From Parvibaculum sp. (GTDB lineage Bacteria > Pseudomonadota > Alphaproteobacteria > Parvibaculales > Parvibaculaceae), in the NCBI RefSeq assembly GCF_019635935.1, contig NZ_JAHBYN010000001.1, positions 186,001 to 250,000 of the forward strand: a DNA stretch of 64,000 nucleotides, given 5' to 3'. The notes beneath the pieces are model-generated. The model saw only the letters and a list, made by a program, of their open reading frames with translations, was not told the origin of the DNA and searched no databases. Positions 11,270 to 20,703 of this stretch are shown piece after piece. Every line of letters starts with the position of its first letter. Position 1 is the first letter of the stretch. The position numbers and the translations under genes were made by a program.

Positions 11270-13054
11270 GTGTCCGAGGGCGAGTCGATACCGGCGGCAA
11301 ATGCCCCGAAGAAATCTTCGAGAGCGCAAACGCGCCGCCTCCCTCGCAATGTAGGGGTGTTTTCGGTCAATTTCTGCCGCAACGCGCAATGCCGGCTGTT
11401 CGGCATTCCGCCGGACCCGTATCGGCGCACCGGCCAAAGCCCGTCTCCCGGAAATCAGCCTCACGGGAAGATTACAGGCGCGGGCGATGACCGCTCGTTC
11501 TTCTGCCCGGCTTGCGGTCTTGCCCACGCGATCAAATCAAATCACGCGATAGCGGAAGAGTATTCCCGCCTCTCGGACCTGTATAGGAGAACAAAACGGG
11601 AAACCTGTCCGAATGCCGTCTGCGGCAATCATCGGCTCCCGATAGGCCTGATGCCGTCCGCCTACAGACTGTTCGGGAAGACCGCGAAGGGCGATGCCCG
11701 CTATCAATGCAAGGCCTGTCGCAAGACCTTTTCCATCGGGCTTCCCACCAGGCGGCACAAGAAGACGGACAAGACGGGCGCCATCATGCGCGGGCTGGTG
11801 AACAAGATGGCCATGAGCCGGCTATGCGAAACAGCGCAGGTCACCTTTCCGCACATCCATTCCAAGATAGATTTCCTCTTCAACCAATGCCTGGCCTTCG
11901 CCGGAGAGCGGGAAGCGCGGCTTCACCAGTGCTTCGACGGCAAGGAGCCCTTCTTCTCGACCGACGCCCAGACAATCCTTGTGAACTGGCCGATCAAGAA
12001 CCGGCGAGGAACAGTCCCGCTCCTTCACATGGCGACCGTTCACAAATCATCGCAGTTCGTGGTGGCGGCAACCATCGATTACGACCCGGATGTCGACCCG
12101 GACGAGCTGGAGAAGGCCATGGACGCCGCGGGCGACTTCGCCAGGCCCCGGTCGATGCGCCGGTTCGCGCGCCTCTGGCCAGCGAGCGAATACCGGGCAT
12201 CGGTCGTGAAACGCTTGCCGCACATCTTCACGAGGGAAGACCTGGCTGCTGGCGGCAAATACGAACTGCCCGGCCGGGGCTCGCGTGTGCGGGGCGACAT
12301 CTTCCACTACGCCCATATGATGCTCGTCAGGAAGCTGGTCGGACGCTCGTATCGCGTTGCGAATTTCTGCGTCGATGCGGAATCGGGACTTGCAAATGCA
12401 ATCGCGGCGCTTTTGGTCGATGAGGTGAAAGCCGGCAAGGTCAATATCGCGGAGATTTCATTCTCGAAAGGCCTGACCAACGATGAGCGGGCGGCACTGG
12501 CGGTTGAAGGCCGCAAGCGCTACCGCGAGGAGCTGAAGCGCTTCGCGGCCGAGATTGCGCAAATCCAGGTCGAGTATCCCGATATCGAAGACGAGGAAGC
12601 GCTTGCGGTCCACATCCTTCGCCTCACCTGCGGCCCGGGTCCGCAACCGGCGCGCGGCAAGATGCTGGCGACAATTGGCCTGGACTGGCCATATCATTCC
12701 AAGGCGGAGCCGGAAAAGACCATCCGGCTGAAAACGGATATCGGCCTGATGGACTGGGACGGACTCGCGAAGTTCATGACGCGCGCAAGCATCCATCCGG
12801 TCGACGCCTATTTCAACCTTGCCCGCCGCCGCATCGCGGGCTTCGAGCGCGGCCTTCCCACGGCCTCGAACAGGCAGCGCATCTGGCACGCCTACAGCTT
12901 CTACAATCCCGAGATGGTGCCCAAGCTTGCGACGATCCTGCGCTTCTATCACAACTACATGCTGCCGCGAGGCAAAGAGAAAGCGACGCCGGCGATGAAG
13001 CTCGGGTTGGCGAGAGGCATTGTCTATGAACGCGATCTGTTCGGTTTTGGATAA
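11270..13054 (+). CDS. DDE-type transposase with tandem zinc ribbons
   Basis: A 594-aa protein. The N-terminus has four Cys pairs forming two repeats of a C-x-N-A-x-C ... C-x2-C zinc ribbon (Cys36/41 with Cys79/82, and Cys113/118 with Cys147/150); the second ends YQCKACRKTFS, like IS1 InsA. The catalytic half offers Asp232 (FFSTDAQT), Asp369 (FCVDAESGL) and Glu548 (FYNPEMV) as a candidate DDE triad, followed by FYHNYM and the TPAMKLGLA motif that ends many DDE transposases. The start is a GTG with GGGGG upstream; the next in-frame Met (residue 128) would delete the first zinc ribbon. Catalytic assignments are by pattern only. Confidence 0.75.
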   Translation: MSEGESIPAANAPKKSSRAQTRRLPRNVGVFSVNFCRNAQCRLFGIPPDPYRRTGQSPSPGNQPHGKITGAGDDRSFFCPACGLAHAIKSNHAIAEEYSRLSDLYRRTKRETCPNAVCGNHRLPIGLMPSAYRLFGKTAKGDARYQCKACRKTFSIGLPTRRHKKTDKTGAIMRGLVNKMAMSRLCETAQVTFPHIHSKIDFLFNQCLAFAGEREARLHQCFDGKEPFFSTDAQTILVNWPIKNRRGTVPLLHMATVHKSSQFVVAATIDYDPDVDPDELEKAMDAAGDFARPRSMRRFARLWPASEYRASVVKRLPHIFTREDLAAGGKYELPGRGSRVRGDIFHYAHMMLVRKLVGRSYRVANFCVDAESGLANAIAALLVDEVKAGKVNIAEISFSKGLTNDERAALAVEGRKRYREELKRFAAEIAQIQVEYPDIEDEEALAVHILRLTCGPGPQPARGKMLATIGLDWPYHSKAEPEKTIRLKTDIGLMDWDGLAKFMTRASIHPVDAYFNLARRRIAGFERGLPTASNRQRIWHAYSFYNPEMVPKLATILRFYHNYMLPRGKEKATPAMKLGLARGIVYERDLFGFG

Positions 13055-13245
13055 CAGGTGCGATAAGCACTACCCGGTTGATCAGGGCTCGGGCACTATG
13101 CTGCCGCCGGTCTATCGCAGGTTTGAATCTTCCATTCTCCTCGCGGTGACAGGTGCTCGATTCACTGTGGGAGGGAATATATCGTGTCGGCGCTGTCGAG
13201 TGTTGGCTATGGGGTGCCTCGCAACCTGGTTTTTATAGGAGAGGA

Positions 13246-13611
13246 TTAGAGGAACTCAAAGACTGCGACGGCGAGAAATACGACACCAGCGCCTCCTTCG
13301 AGCGATCGCGTCGCCCGGTCAATAAGCACAGGCTGTTCCGCAATAAATGTCAGAAGGTCTTGCTGCGCAAAAATACTTGCCCATGCGACGAAGCACAGGG
13401 TCACGACCACGTCGATCATCATGATGGCGGCGAAGGCGAGCCCCGCTCCGGGCGTCTCGCAGGATACCGAATACGTCATGACGAAGAGAGTGAGCGAACA
13501 GGGAACGAGGCCGGCAATCGCTCCGACGGCGATCCTCCTGCCGCAGGGGCAACCGGGTCGAAGCGCAGGTCGCCCGCTACCAGTTCGTTTCAACTTTTTC
13601 CGGCTTCGCAC
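13246..13611 (-). pseudogene. Truncated NicO/RcnA-type nickel/cobalt exporter (C-terminal remnant)
   Basis: About 105 residues resemble the last two to three membrane segments of NicO/RcnA efflux proteins: GAIAGLVPCSLTLFVMTY, then a hydrophobic IMMIDVVVTLCFVAWASI, a loop, and SLEGGAGVVFLAVAVFEFL. The family normally has about 270-370 residues and six segments with a His-rich loop; all of that is missing. The frame opens exactly at the edge of the palindrome at 13,613, and the first 20 residues (RKKLKRTGSGRPALRPG) lack family character. Most likely a gene cut when the cassette beyond the palindrome was acquired. Confidence 0.6.
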
Positions 13612-13612
13612 T

Positions 13613-13657
13613 TAAATCTAAGGCTCCAGACGAAATATGTCCGGAACCGGAGATTTA
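13613..13657. repeat. Imperfect 45-bp palindrome 1 (left border of the metal cassette)
   Basis: Arms of 19 bases (13,613-13,631 and 13,639-13,657) with four mismatches surround a 7-base centre GAAATAT. The right arm GTCCGGAACCGGAGATTTA differs at only two positions from the corresponding part of palindrome 2 (28,258-28,304). Read from the loop, the two palindromes are in opposite orientation. Confidence 0.75.
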
Positions 13658-13936
13658 GCGCGGAACTGGAAGAAGGTAGTGGTGCGAAACGACAATCGGA
13701 AAACGGCCTTGCCTGTCGATATCGCCGGGGTCTTCCAGACCGTTCATCCGAATTCCATTGATGAAAGCGAAGAGCCCACAATGCCGGGGTAGTGGCTGCT
13801 TGAGAGACAGGACCCTCAGCCTGCTGCCAATCTTTCAATGAGCCAGAATAATCGGAGGCCCGCGCGAAGTTTGGCGATTCCGTCGGGCCAATTCCTTGTT
13901 TGCCCGCCTTGTAGGCGTTTTTCGGCACCGAGGGGA
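13658..13936. other. Non-coding stretch with possible gene debris
   Basis: Together with the palindrome this is a 325-base gap between the truncated exporter and the universal stress gene. Minus-strand frames give short fragments (one reads FINGIRMNGLEDPGDIDRQG before a stop at the palindrome) that look protein-like but that I cannot assign. No RNA gene or promoter is evident. Confidence 0.4.
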
Positions 13937-14731
13937 TTAACGGGCCATAAACCAGGACAGATCGGACGTCTTGAGCAATTCTCTGGTCACGCCGCCCAAA
14001 ACGCGCTGGGCAAGGGGACCGCGACTGTAAATTCCGGCGACAATCATGTCCGCGTTCTCCCGCTGTGCATGGCCGATGAGCTCGGCGCAGACGTCTTGCT
14101 CCGAATGCGAAAGGTGCAGGTGGCTTGCCGTCACATCATGCCGGCATAGATGTTCGGCAACCGCTTCGAGTTGTGCAACGGTTGTCTCGTTTCCAACCCC
14201 GACGACGGTCACCTTGTCAGCGCGCTTCAGGATAGGCAATGCGTCATGTAAAGCGCGACGTGCCTGCGGGCACCCTTTCCACGCCACAAGAACGCTGGAA
14301 AAGCGACCTGTCACTGAGGCGGAGCCTAGTCGTAAAACGGGCGCGCCAGATCCTAGCGCGAGATTTGCCGGCTCGGGCGCAACGTTACCATGGCCTTCGG
14401 CTGCGCTCGTGATCAGGAGATCGGCGGTCAAGAGATGCTCACCCAACACTGTGGTCGGATCACCGACTCCCGAACACCATTCAACGTTAATCGACGTATC
14501 CTCGAAAACGCGATCGAAGGCGGCGCGCGTGACGTATAGCGCCTCCTGCATCTGCCTCTCGGCGATGAGCCTGTTCCCGGCAAGCACATCTGCGGCAGTT
14601 GTGACCGGCCAAGCATAAGCGACGACGAACAGCCTTGCGTCAAATGCGATGGCCATTTCACGCGCCAGTTCAAGCGTCCGCGGAATGTCGTTTCTGGGGC
14701 AAGCATCAACGACAATGTCACGAAAACTCAT
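13937..14731 (-). CDS. Universal stress protein (two UspA domains)
   Basis: A 264-aa soluble protein. The N-terminal half (about 1-135) and C-terminal half (about 145-264) are each Usp-like; the second ends with ENADMIVAGIYSRGPLAQRVLGGVTRELL, carrying the G-x2-G-x9-G(S/T)-type nucleotide-binding pattern in a slightly altered form. Usp genes often ride with metal resistance clusters and are thought to help cells survive stress. Start 14,731 has CAGGAG upstream; the open frame extends further upstream without family similarity. Transcribed in the same direction as the P1B-4 ATPase, 147 bases downstream of it. Confidence 0.82.
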   Translation of the reverse strand: MSFRDIVVDACPRNDIPRTLELAREMAIAFDARLFVVAYAWPVTTAADVLAGNRLIAERQMQEALYVTRAAFDRVFEDTSINVEWCSGVGDPTTVLGEHLLTADLLITSAAEGHGNVAPEPANLALGSGAPVLRLGSASVTGRFSSVLVAWKGCPQARRALHDALPILKRADKVTVVGVGNETTVAQLEAVAEHLCRHDVTASHLHLSHSEQDVCAELIGHAQRENADMIVAGIYSRGPLAQRVLGGVTRELLKTSDLSWFMAR

Positions 14732-14878
14732 GGAATTGACTCCTGTGCCAAAGTTTTTCTTGCCCGAAGATTCCCATGTTCCGACACGCATCAGTATGGA
14801 AATCTGTGTAACGGTCCCGCATTCTCGCTTCAGGCTTGGCATGCGTGTGGCCTGTCTCTGATCAGTGGTCGCTCAGCC

Positions 14879-17308
14879 TCATACTTCTTTCCGGTATGCG
14901 AGCAGCCTCAGCGCATTGAACACAACGAGCAGCGTCGATCCCTCATGGACAGCGACAGCGGCACCGATGCCAAGGCCCATGATCGTCAACGGAACTAGCA
15001 GCGCAACCACGCCGAGGCTCACGATCACATTCTGCAGGACCACGGCCCGTGCGGTCCGGCTCAGCCCCACCGCAAAAGGAAGATGAGAGAGATCATCGGC
15101 CATGAGCGCCACGTCCGCTGTCTCCAGGGCAACGTCGGAGCCGGCCGCGCCCATGGCGATGCCGACCGTCGCTGTCGCCATGGCGGGCGCGTCATTGACG
15201 CCATCGCCAACCATGGCGACTTTGCCTTCGGATCGGAGCTTCTTGATCGCCTCGACCTTGTCCTGCGGCATCAGATCGCCCCATGCCTCGTCTATGCCAA
15301 CCTGACCGGCAATGGCCTCGGCAACCTTTTGATGGTCGCCAGATATCATGATCAGCCGCTTGATGCCGAGTTCGTGAAGGCGGGCGAGCGCGATCTTCGC
15401 GGCCTCGCGCGGCGTATCCATCAGCCCGATGGCGCCGATGTCGCGGTCGCCGCGCCGGACCACCATTGTCGTTCGGCCCCCCTCACGCAGCCTCGCGATA
15501 GTCTTCTGCATGGCATCCGACAGTGGCGCGATGCCCTCGGCCCCGAACATTTCCGCCTTGCCGATCAACACAGTTTCGCCACCGACGCGCGCCGACACAC
15601 CACGTCCGGTCAGGCTGTCGAGGCCGTCCGCCTCCGGCACCGGCTTGCCGCCCAGCCGCTCGCGTCCATCCCGCGCAATGGCGCGGGCGAGCGGATGGTC
15701 GCTGAGGCTTTCCACGGCAACCGCGACCGCCAGCAATTCATTTTCGGTCACGCCATGAGCCGGCACGATATCGGTGATCCGCGGGGTTCCGGACGTCAGC
15801 GTGCCGGTCTTGTCGAAGGCAATCGCGGTCAGGGATCCCAGATTTTCCAGCGGAGCGCCGCCCTTGACCAGCACACCGCCGCGCGCGGCCCGCGCGACGC
15901 CGGAGAGAACCGCGCTCGGGGTTGCGATCGCAAGCGCGCAGGGGCTGGCGGCGACCAGAACCGCCATGGCGCGATAAAAGGTGTCGCGGAACGGTTCGTC
16001 GATCACCAGTCCGGCGAACAGTAAAATGACCGCCAACGCCAGTACCACCGGCACGAAGATATGCTCGAATTTGTCGGTGAAGCGCTGCGTCGGCGATTTT
16101 TGGGTCTCGGCCTCGCTGACCATCTTCACGACCTTTGCGAGGGTCGTGTCGGAAGACTTGCGCGTAACTTCGATCTCGATAGCGCCATTGCCGTTGATGG
16201 TGCCCGCGAAGACGCGGTGGGCCGCATTGACCTTGTCGGGATTGGCCCGCGCCGCGTCCGCATCGCTCACCGGCCGCTTGTCCACGGGGATGCTTTCGCC
16301 GGTGACCGGCGCCTGATTGACGCTGCTGACGCCCTTGATCAGGAAACCGTCAGCGGGTAGCCGCAAATCCGGCTTGACGATCACGATGTCGCCGACGGCG
16401 AGATCCTCTACCGGTACCTCTCGCAATTCGCCGTCGCGCCGTACCAGTGCGGTCCTTGGCGCGAGCTTCGCCAGAGCCTCGATTGCCTGCTTCGCGCGTC
16501 CCATGGCGTAGTGCTCAAGGGCATGACCAAGGCTGAACAGGAACAACAGCAGAGCCCCCTCCGCCCAGGCACCAAGGACAGCGGCGCCGGCCGCCGCCAC
16601 CAGCATCAGGGTGTCGATCTCAAACTTCTTCAGGCGCAGGTTCTCTATCGCCTCACGCAAGGTGAAGAGACCGCCAAAGAAATAGGCACCGAGATAACAG
16701 GCGAAGGGTAGCCAGGCCGGGACCGTCAGAAGCTTCCCGATGAGATAGCCCCCGGCGAGCAGAGCACCACAAAGCAAGGAAAAGATCAGCTCGGTGTTCG
16801 CTCCGAATGCGCCGCCTTCGTGATCATGACCGGCATGCTCATCCGCCCGGGAATCCCTTTCCGGCCTTGCGCCGCCGGTTTGCAACTTGTCGAGTTTGCC
16901 CTTGAGTGTCGCCTCGGATGTGGCTGATCTATCGAACTCCACGCGCACGGTGCCGGTGGCGCTCGCTTCAGCCTCTATCACGCCGTCGAGCGTTCTCAGC
17001 CGTTCGGCAATGGACCGCGCTCGCCGCTGGTGCGGAATATCAAGCTGCCAGACCGCGTGCCCATACCGTTCCGAGATCCTGGCGCCCGCGGCGGCGATCA
17101 GGTCGCGGATACGCGGCAGCGGCAGGATGTCAGGATCGTAATGTATGCAAAGCCGCGCCGGTTCGCCGTCCACGCCCGCCACGACATGCGCGTCTTCCAC
17201 TCCTTCCTTCCCCGCAATCTGCTCAATCAGGATCTGGACGCAGGCGTCGGCGGCGGTGTTGACCTCCGGCAACAGGATCGGAATGTCCAGGCGAAGTTTC
17301 TCGGTCAT
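14879..17308 (-). CDS. P1B-4-type heavy-metal ATPase (Co/Zn exporter, SPC motif)
   Basis: An 809-aa inner-membrane pump. The ion-binding motif is SPC (455-457), not CPC, and the last membrane helix carries HEGST (from residue 788); both are signatures of the CoaT/CtpD P1B-4 group, usually Co(II), sometimes Zn(II) or Fe(II). DKTGT is at 499-503, followed by SDHPLA, ISGDH and GDGVNDAPA. The N-terminus has two HMA-like folds (about 7-75 and 85-150) that lack CxxC, then a His patch HAGHDHEGG. The start overlaps the stop of a 37-codon frame by ATGA. Likely detoxifies cobalt or zinc together with the Czc pump upstream. Confidence 0.87.
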   Translation of the reverse strand: MTEKLRLDIPILLPEVNTAADACVQILIEQIAGKEGVEDAHVVAGVDGEPARLCIHYDPDILPLPRIRDLIAAAGARISERYGHAVWQLDIPHQRRARSIAERLRTLDGVIEAEASATGTVRVEFDRSATSEATLKGKLDKLQTGGARPERDSRADEHAGHDHEGGAFGANTELIFSLLCGALLAGGYLIGKLLTVPAWLPFACYLGAYFFGGLFTLREAIENLRLKKFEIDTLMLVAAAGAAVLGAWAEGALLLFLFSLGHALEHYAMGRAKQAIEALAKLAPRTALVRRDGELREVPVEDLAVGDIVIVKPDLRLPADGFLIKGVSSVNQAPVTGESIPVDKRPVSDADAARANPDKVNAAHRVFAGTINGNGAIEIEVTRKSSDTTLAKVVKMVSEAETQKSPTQRFTDKFEHIFVPVVLALAVILLFAGLVIDEPFRDTFYRAMAVLVAASPCALAIATPSAVLSGVARAARGGVLVKGGAPLENLGSLTAIAFDKTGTLTSGTPRITDIVPAHGVTENELLAVAVAVESLSDHPLARAIARDGRERLGGKPVPEADGLDSLTGRGVSARVGGETVLIGKAEMFGAEGIAPLSDAMQKTIARLREGGRTTMVVRRGDRDIGAIGLMDTPREAAKIALARLHELGIKRLIMISGDHQKVAEAIAGQVGIDEAWGDLMPQDKVEAIKKLRSEGKVAMVGDGVNDAPAMATATVGIAMGAAGSDVALETADVALMADDLSHLPFAVGLSRTARAVVLQNVIVSLGVVALLVPLTIMGLGIGAAVAVHEGSTLLVVFNALRLLAYRKEV

Positions 17309-17418
17309 GCTTGCCTATCCTCTTGCCAGCGCGGGTTCGGGTTCTTAGAAGCAGGTCCAATGTGATTCAATCGACCATTGTTGATCCAGACGAGCCAGGC
17401 GATTGATTTTCTTTTCAT
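17305..17418 (-). pseudogene. 37-codon frame, possible IS3-family transposase remnant
   Basis: The frame reads MKRKSIAWLVWINNGRLNHIG then PASKNPNP; the W-NN-RL-IG-P pattern recalls the C-terminal end of IS3-family OrfB transposases (WFNNRRL..IG..P). Its TGA overlaps the ATG of the P1B-4 ATPase (ATGA), so if translated it could couple ribosomes into the pump gene. A GAGG lies 10 bases before its ATG. It may be a leader or only debris; the similarity is short. Confidence 0.35.
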
Positions 17419-17449
17419 TCCGGATCCTCGGAGAAGCGTCGAAAGATGC

Positions 17450-17482
17450 CCCCCGGCCGGGACACGGAAGCCCGGCCGGGGG
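17450..17482 (-). terminator. Strong GC hairpin after czcA
   Basis: A perfect 12-bp stem, CCCCCGGCCGGG (17,450-17,461) and CCCGGCCGGGGG (17,471-17,482), with a 9-base loop lies 28 bases past the czcA stop. A second hairpin GGGTCCG-CA-CGGACCC (17,493-17,508) precedes it. The T-run is weak, so termination of the czcICBA transcript is plausible but not certain. Confidence 0.45.
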
Positions 17483-17509
17483 TGCCGCCATCGGGTCCGC
17501 ACGGACCCG

Positions 17510-20500
17510 TCAGGCTGCTCGTTCTTCTTCGTCCCGCGCATGGGCGAGGCGGTAGATCGCGGGCAGCACGAGCAGCGTGAGGATGGTGGAGGACAGGATG
17601 CCGCCGATCACCACCGTGGCGAGCGGGCGCTGCACCTCCGCGCCCGCGCTTGTCGCCAGCGCCATAGGCACGAAGCCGAGCGAGGCAACGAGCGCCGTCA
17701 TCAGCACCGGGCGGAGCCGCGTCATGGCCCCCTGCCGGATCGCTTCATCGAGGGGAAGACCCCGCGCCCGCAGGTTCTTGATGAAGCTGATGATGACGAG
17801 GCCGTTCAGCACCGCGACGCCCGAGAGCGCGATGAAGCCGACGCCCGCCGAGATCGAGAGCGGCATGCCCCGAAGCGCCAGCGCCGCGAGCCCGCCCGTG
17901 AGCGCGAGCGGTACGCCCGAGAAAACGAGCAGCGCGTCCCTCGCCGTGCCGAGGCTCGCGAAGAGCAAAGCGAAGATCAGCACCAGCGCTGCGGGCACGA
18001 CGATGGAAAGCCGCTTCGCCGCCGAGACGAGCTGCTCGAACTGCCCGCCCCATTCGAACCAGTAGCCGGGCGGCAATTGCACCTGCGCCGCCACGGCAGC
18101 CCGCGCCTCGTCCACGAAGGAGCCGAGGTCGCGCTCGCGGATATTGGCCGTCACCGTGATCCGCCGCTTGCCGTTCTCGCGGCTGATCTGGTTCGGTCCG
18201 GGCGCGAGGGCGATCTCCGCCACCTCGCGGAGCGGTACGACGCGCGGCATGCCTTCGCCGAAGGGTGAATAGGAGGCAGGCGCGAAACGGTCCTCCGCTT
18301 CATGTGCCGGCGGTAGCGGAATCGGCAGTTCCCGCAGGCGGTCCATATCCTGCCGGAGTGTCTCAGGCAGGCGCACGAAAACGGGCGTACGCCAATCTCC
18401 TTCATAAAAGGTACCTGCCCGCGCGCCGCCTATCGCCGCCTGCACGACCGTCTGTATCTCCGCGACGGAGAGCCCGAAGCGGGCCGCCACATCGCGCTTC
18501 ACCTCGATGGAGAGGACGGGAAGCCCCTCCACCTGCTCCACCTGCACGTCGGTCGCGCCTTCGATCCGTTGAACGATAGCGGCCACCTCGTTCGCAGAGG
18601 CGAGGAGCTTGTCCATATCGTCGCCGAATATCTTGATGCCGACATCCGAACGGACGCCCGAGATGAGCTCGTTGAAGCGGAGCTCGATGGGCTGCGAGAC
18701 CTCGTAATTCGCTCCCGGTATGGCGGCGAGCTTCTCGTCTATCTCCTGCAGAAGCTCGGCTTTCCGCTTGCGCGGGTTCGGCCAGGAGGAGCGCGGTTCG
18801 ATCATCACATAGGCGTCCGAGATGCTGGGCGGCATAGGGTCGGTTGCAACTTCCGCCGTGCCCGTCCTTGCGAAGACCTCCCGCACTTCGGGAAGCTCGA
18901 TCAGTGCCCTTTCGACCTGTTTCTGCATCTCCACCGATTGCGTAAGGCTCGTGCCCGGCATGCGGAGCACCTGCACCGCAACGTCGCCCTCGTCGAGCCT
19001 CGGGATGAACTCGGTGCCGAAGCGCGTCGCGCCGAGCGCGGCCACGAGCACGAGCGCCGCCGCCGCGATGGCGATTGTCTTCTGACGGCCAAGCGCGAAG
19101 CGAAGTGCTGGCTGGTAACCCTTCTGCGCCCAGCGCATGATGAGGCTCTCCTTCTCCTCCACATCGCCGCGCACGAAAATGGCGATGGCCGCCGGAACGA
19201 AAGTGACCGCCAGCGCCATTGCCCCGAGAAGCGCGAGGACGACCGTGACCGCCATAGGCGTGAACATTTTTCCTTCCACGCCGGTCAATGTGAGGATCGG
19301 CAGATAGACGACCGTGATGATGAAGGAGCCGAACATGGCCGGCGTTATCACCTCGCGCGTCGCGTCCACCACCACAGCGAAGCGTTCGTCGAGGCCGAGT
19401 GTGCGCCCCAGATGCTTCCGTTCTTCGGAAAGACGTCTCAAGCAATTCTCTGTGATGATGACGGCGCCATCCACGATCAGGCCGAAGTCGATGGCGCCGA
19501 GGCTCATCAGGTTGGCGCTGATGCGGTACTCCACCATGCCCGTCACCGCGATCAGCATGGAAAGCGGAATGACAGCGGCGGTGATGAGCGCCGCCCGGAT
19601 ACTTCGCAACAGCATGAAAAGGACAACGATGACGAGCACCGCGCCTTCCACGAGATTGTTACGGACGGTGGCGATGGTCTTCTGGACGAGATCGGTGCGG
19701 TCGTAGAGCGTTTCGATTGTCACGCCGTCGGGCAGGTTTCGCTCGATCTGCTTCAGCTTGCCGCGAACGGCGCTTGCCACTTCGCGGCTGTTCTCGCCCA
19801 TCAGCATCACAGCGGTGCCGAGAACGGTTTCCTCGCCGTCATGCGTCGCCGCGCCGGTGCGGAGCTCCTTGCCGAAGGTCACTTCCGCGACATCGTGGAT
19901 ATAGATTGGCCTGCCATTATGCGTGCCGAGCAGCACCTCGCCGAACTCCGCCGCATCGCCAAGCTGGCCCGGCAGGCGGATCAGATATTGCTCTCCGTTC
20001 CGCTCGATATAGCCCGCGCCCTGATTGACGTTGTTGTCCTCGAGCGCCTTCGCGACATCGGCGAAGGAGAGATTGAAGGAGGTGAGCCGGTAAGGGTCGG
20101 GCACGACATGGATCTGCCGCTCATAACCGCCGATGGCATTTACCTCGACCACGCCCGGAACGGTGCGCAGTTGCGGACGCACCATCCAGTCATGGATCGC
20201 GCGCAGGTCCGAGAGCGTATAGGGCACGCCTTCAGCATTGCGCGCATCCGGAGCGGCCTCCATGCGGTACATGTAGATTTCGCCGAGGCCGGTCGAAACC
20301 GGGCCCATGGCCGTTTCGACGTCGGGCGGCAACTCGCCGGAAACGGCCTGAATACGTTCGCCAATCAACTGCCGCGCGCGGTAGATGTCCGTGCCGTCCA
20401 CGAAGACGACCGTGACCTGCGACAGGCCGTAGCGCGAAAGCGAGCGCGTGTAGTCGAGGCCGGGCAGGCCGCCCATCGCCGTTTCCAGCGGAAAGGTGAT

Positions 20501-20692
20501 GCGCTGCTCCACCTCGACGGGAGAATAGCCGGGCGCGGAGGTGTTGATCTGCACCTGGACATTGGTGATGTCCGGCACGGCGTCGATCGGCAGGCGCGTG
20601 AAATTATAGGCGCCGAAGCCCGCGACGAAGGCGACCGTCAGCAGCACCAGCCAGCGGTGCCTGACGCAGAAGGAGACGATTGCAGGTATCAT
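17510..20692 (-). CDS. czcA: CzcA-type RND heavy-metal efflux transporter
   Basis: A 1060-aa proton-driven RND pump of the heavy-metal efflux family: membrane segment near 14-30, large periplasmic loops, and the helix-IV motif DFGLIVDGAVIITEN with Asp402, Asp408 and Glu415, the proton-relay residues and spacing of the HME1 (Zn/Co/Cd) group rather than CusA. It forms the inner-membrane part of a tripartite system with the products of the two genes before it. Gap to czcB is 11 bases. Full length, intact. Confidence 0.94.
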   Translation of the reverse strand: MIPAIVSFCVRHRWLVLLTVAFVAGFGAYNFTRLPIDAVPDITNVQVQINTSAPGYSPVEVEQRITFPLETAMGGLPGLDYTRSLSRYGLSQVTVVFVDGTDIYRARQLIGERIQAVSGELPPDVETAMGPVSTGLGEIYMYRMEAAPDARNAEGVPYTLSDLRAIHDWMVRPQLRTVPGVVEVNAIGGYERQIHVVPDPYRLTSFNLSFADVAKALEDNNVNQGAGYIERNGEQYLIRLPGQLGDAAEFGEVLLGTHNGRPIYIHDVAEVTFGKELRTGAATHDGEETVLGTAVMLMGENSREVASAVRGKLKQIERNLPDGVTIETLYDRTDLVQKTIATVRNNLVEGAVLVIVVLFMLLRSIRAALITAAVIPLSMLIAVTGMVEYRISANLMSLGAIDFGLIVDGAVIITENCLRRLSEERKHLGRTLGLDERFAVVVDATREVITPAMFGSFIITVVYLPILTLTGVEGKMFTPMAVTVVLALLGAMALAVTFVPAAIAIFVRGDVEEKESLIMRWAQKGYQPALRFALGRQKTIAIAAAALVLVAALGATRFGTEFIPRLDEGDVAVQVLRMPGTSLTQSVEMQKQVERALIELPEVREVFARTGTAEVATDPMPPSISDAYVMIEPRSSWPNPRKRKAELLQEIDEKLAAIPGANYEVSQPIELRFNELISGVRSDVGIKIFGDDMDKLLASANEVAAIVQRIEGATDVQVEQVEGLPVLSIEVKRDVAARFGLSVAEIQTVVQAAIGGARAGTFYEGDWRTPVFVRLPETLRQDMDRLRELPIPLPPAHEAEDRFAPASYSPFGEGMPRVVPLREVAEIALAPGPNQISRENGKRRITVTANIRERDLGSFVDEARAAVAAQVQLPPGYWFEWGGQFEQLVSAAKRLSIVVPAALVLIFALLFASLGTARDALLVFSGVPLALTGGLAALALRGMPLSISAGVGFIALSGVAVLNGLVIISFIKNLRARGLPLDEAIRQGAMTRLRPVLMTALVASLGFVPMALATSAGAEVQRPLATVVIGGILSSTILTLLVLPAIYRLAHARDEEERAA

Positions 20693-20703
20693 GTTTCATC
20701 TCC

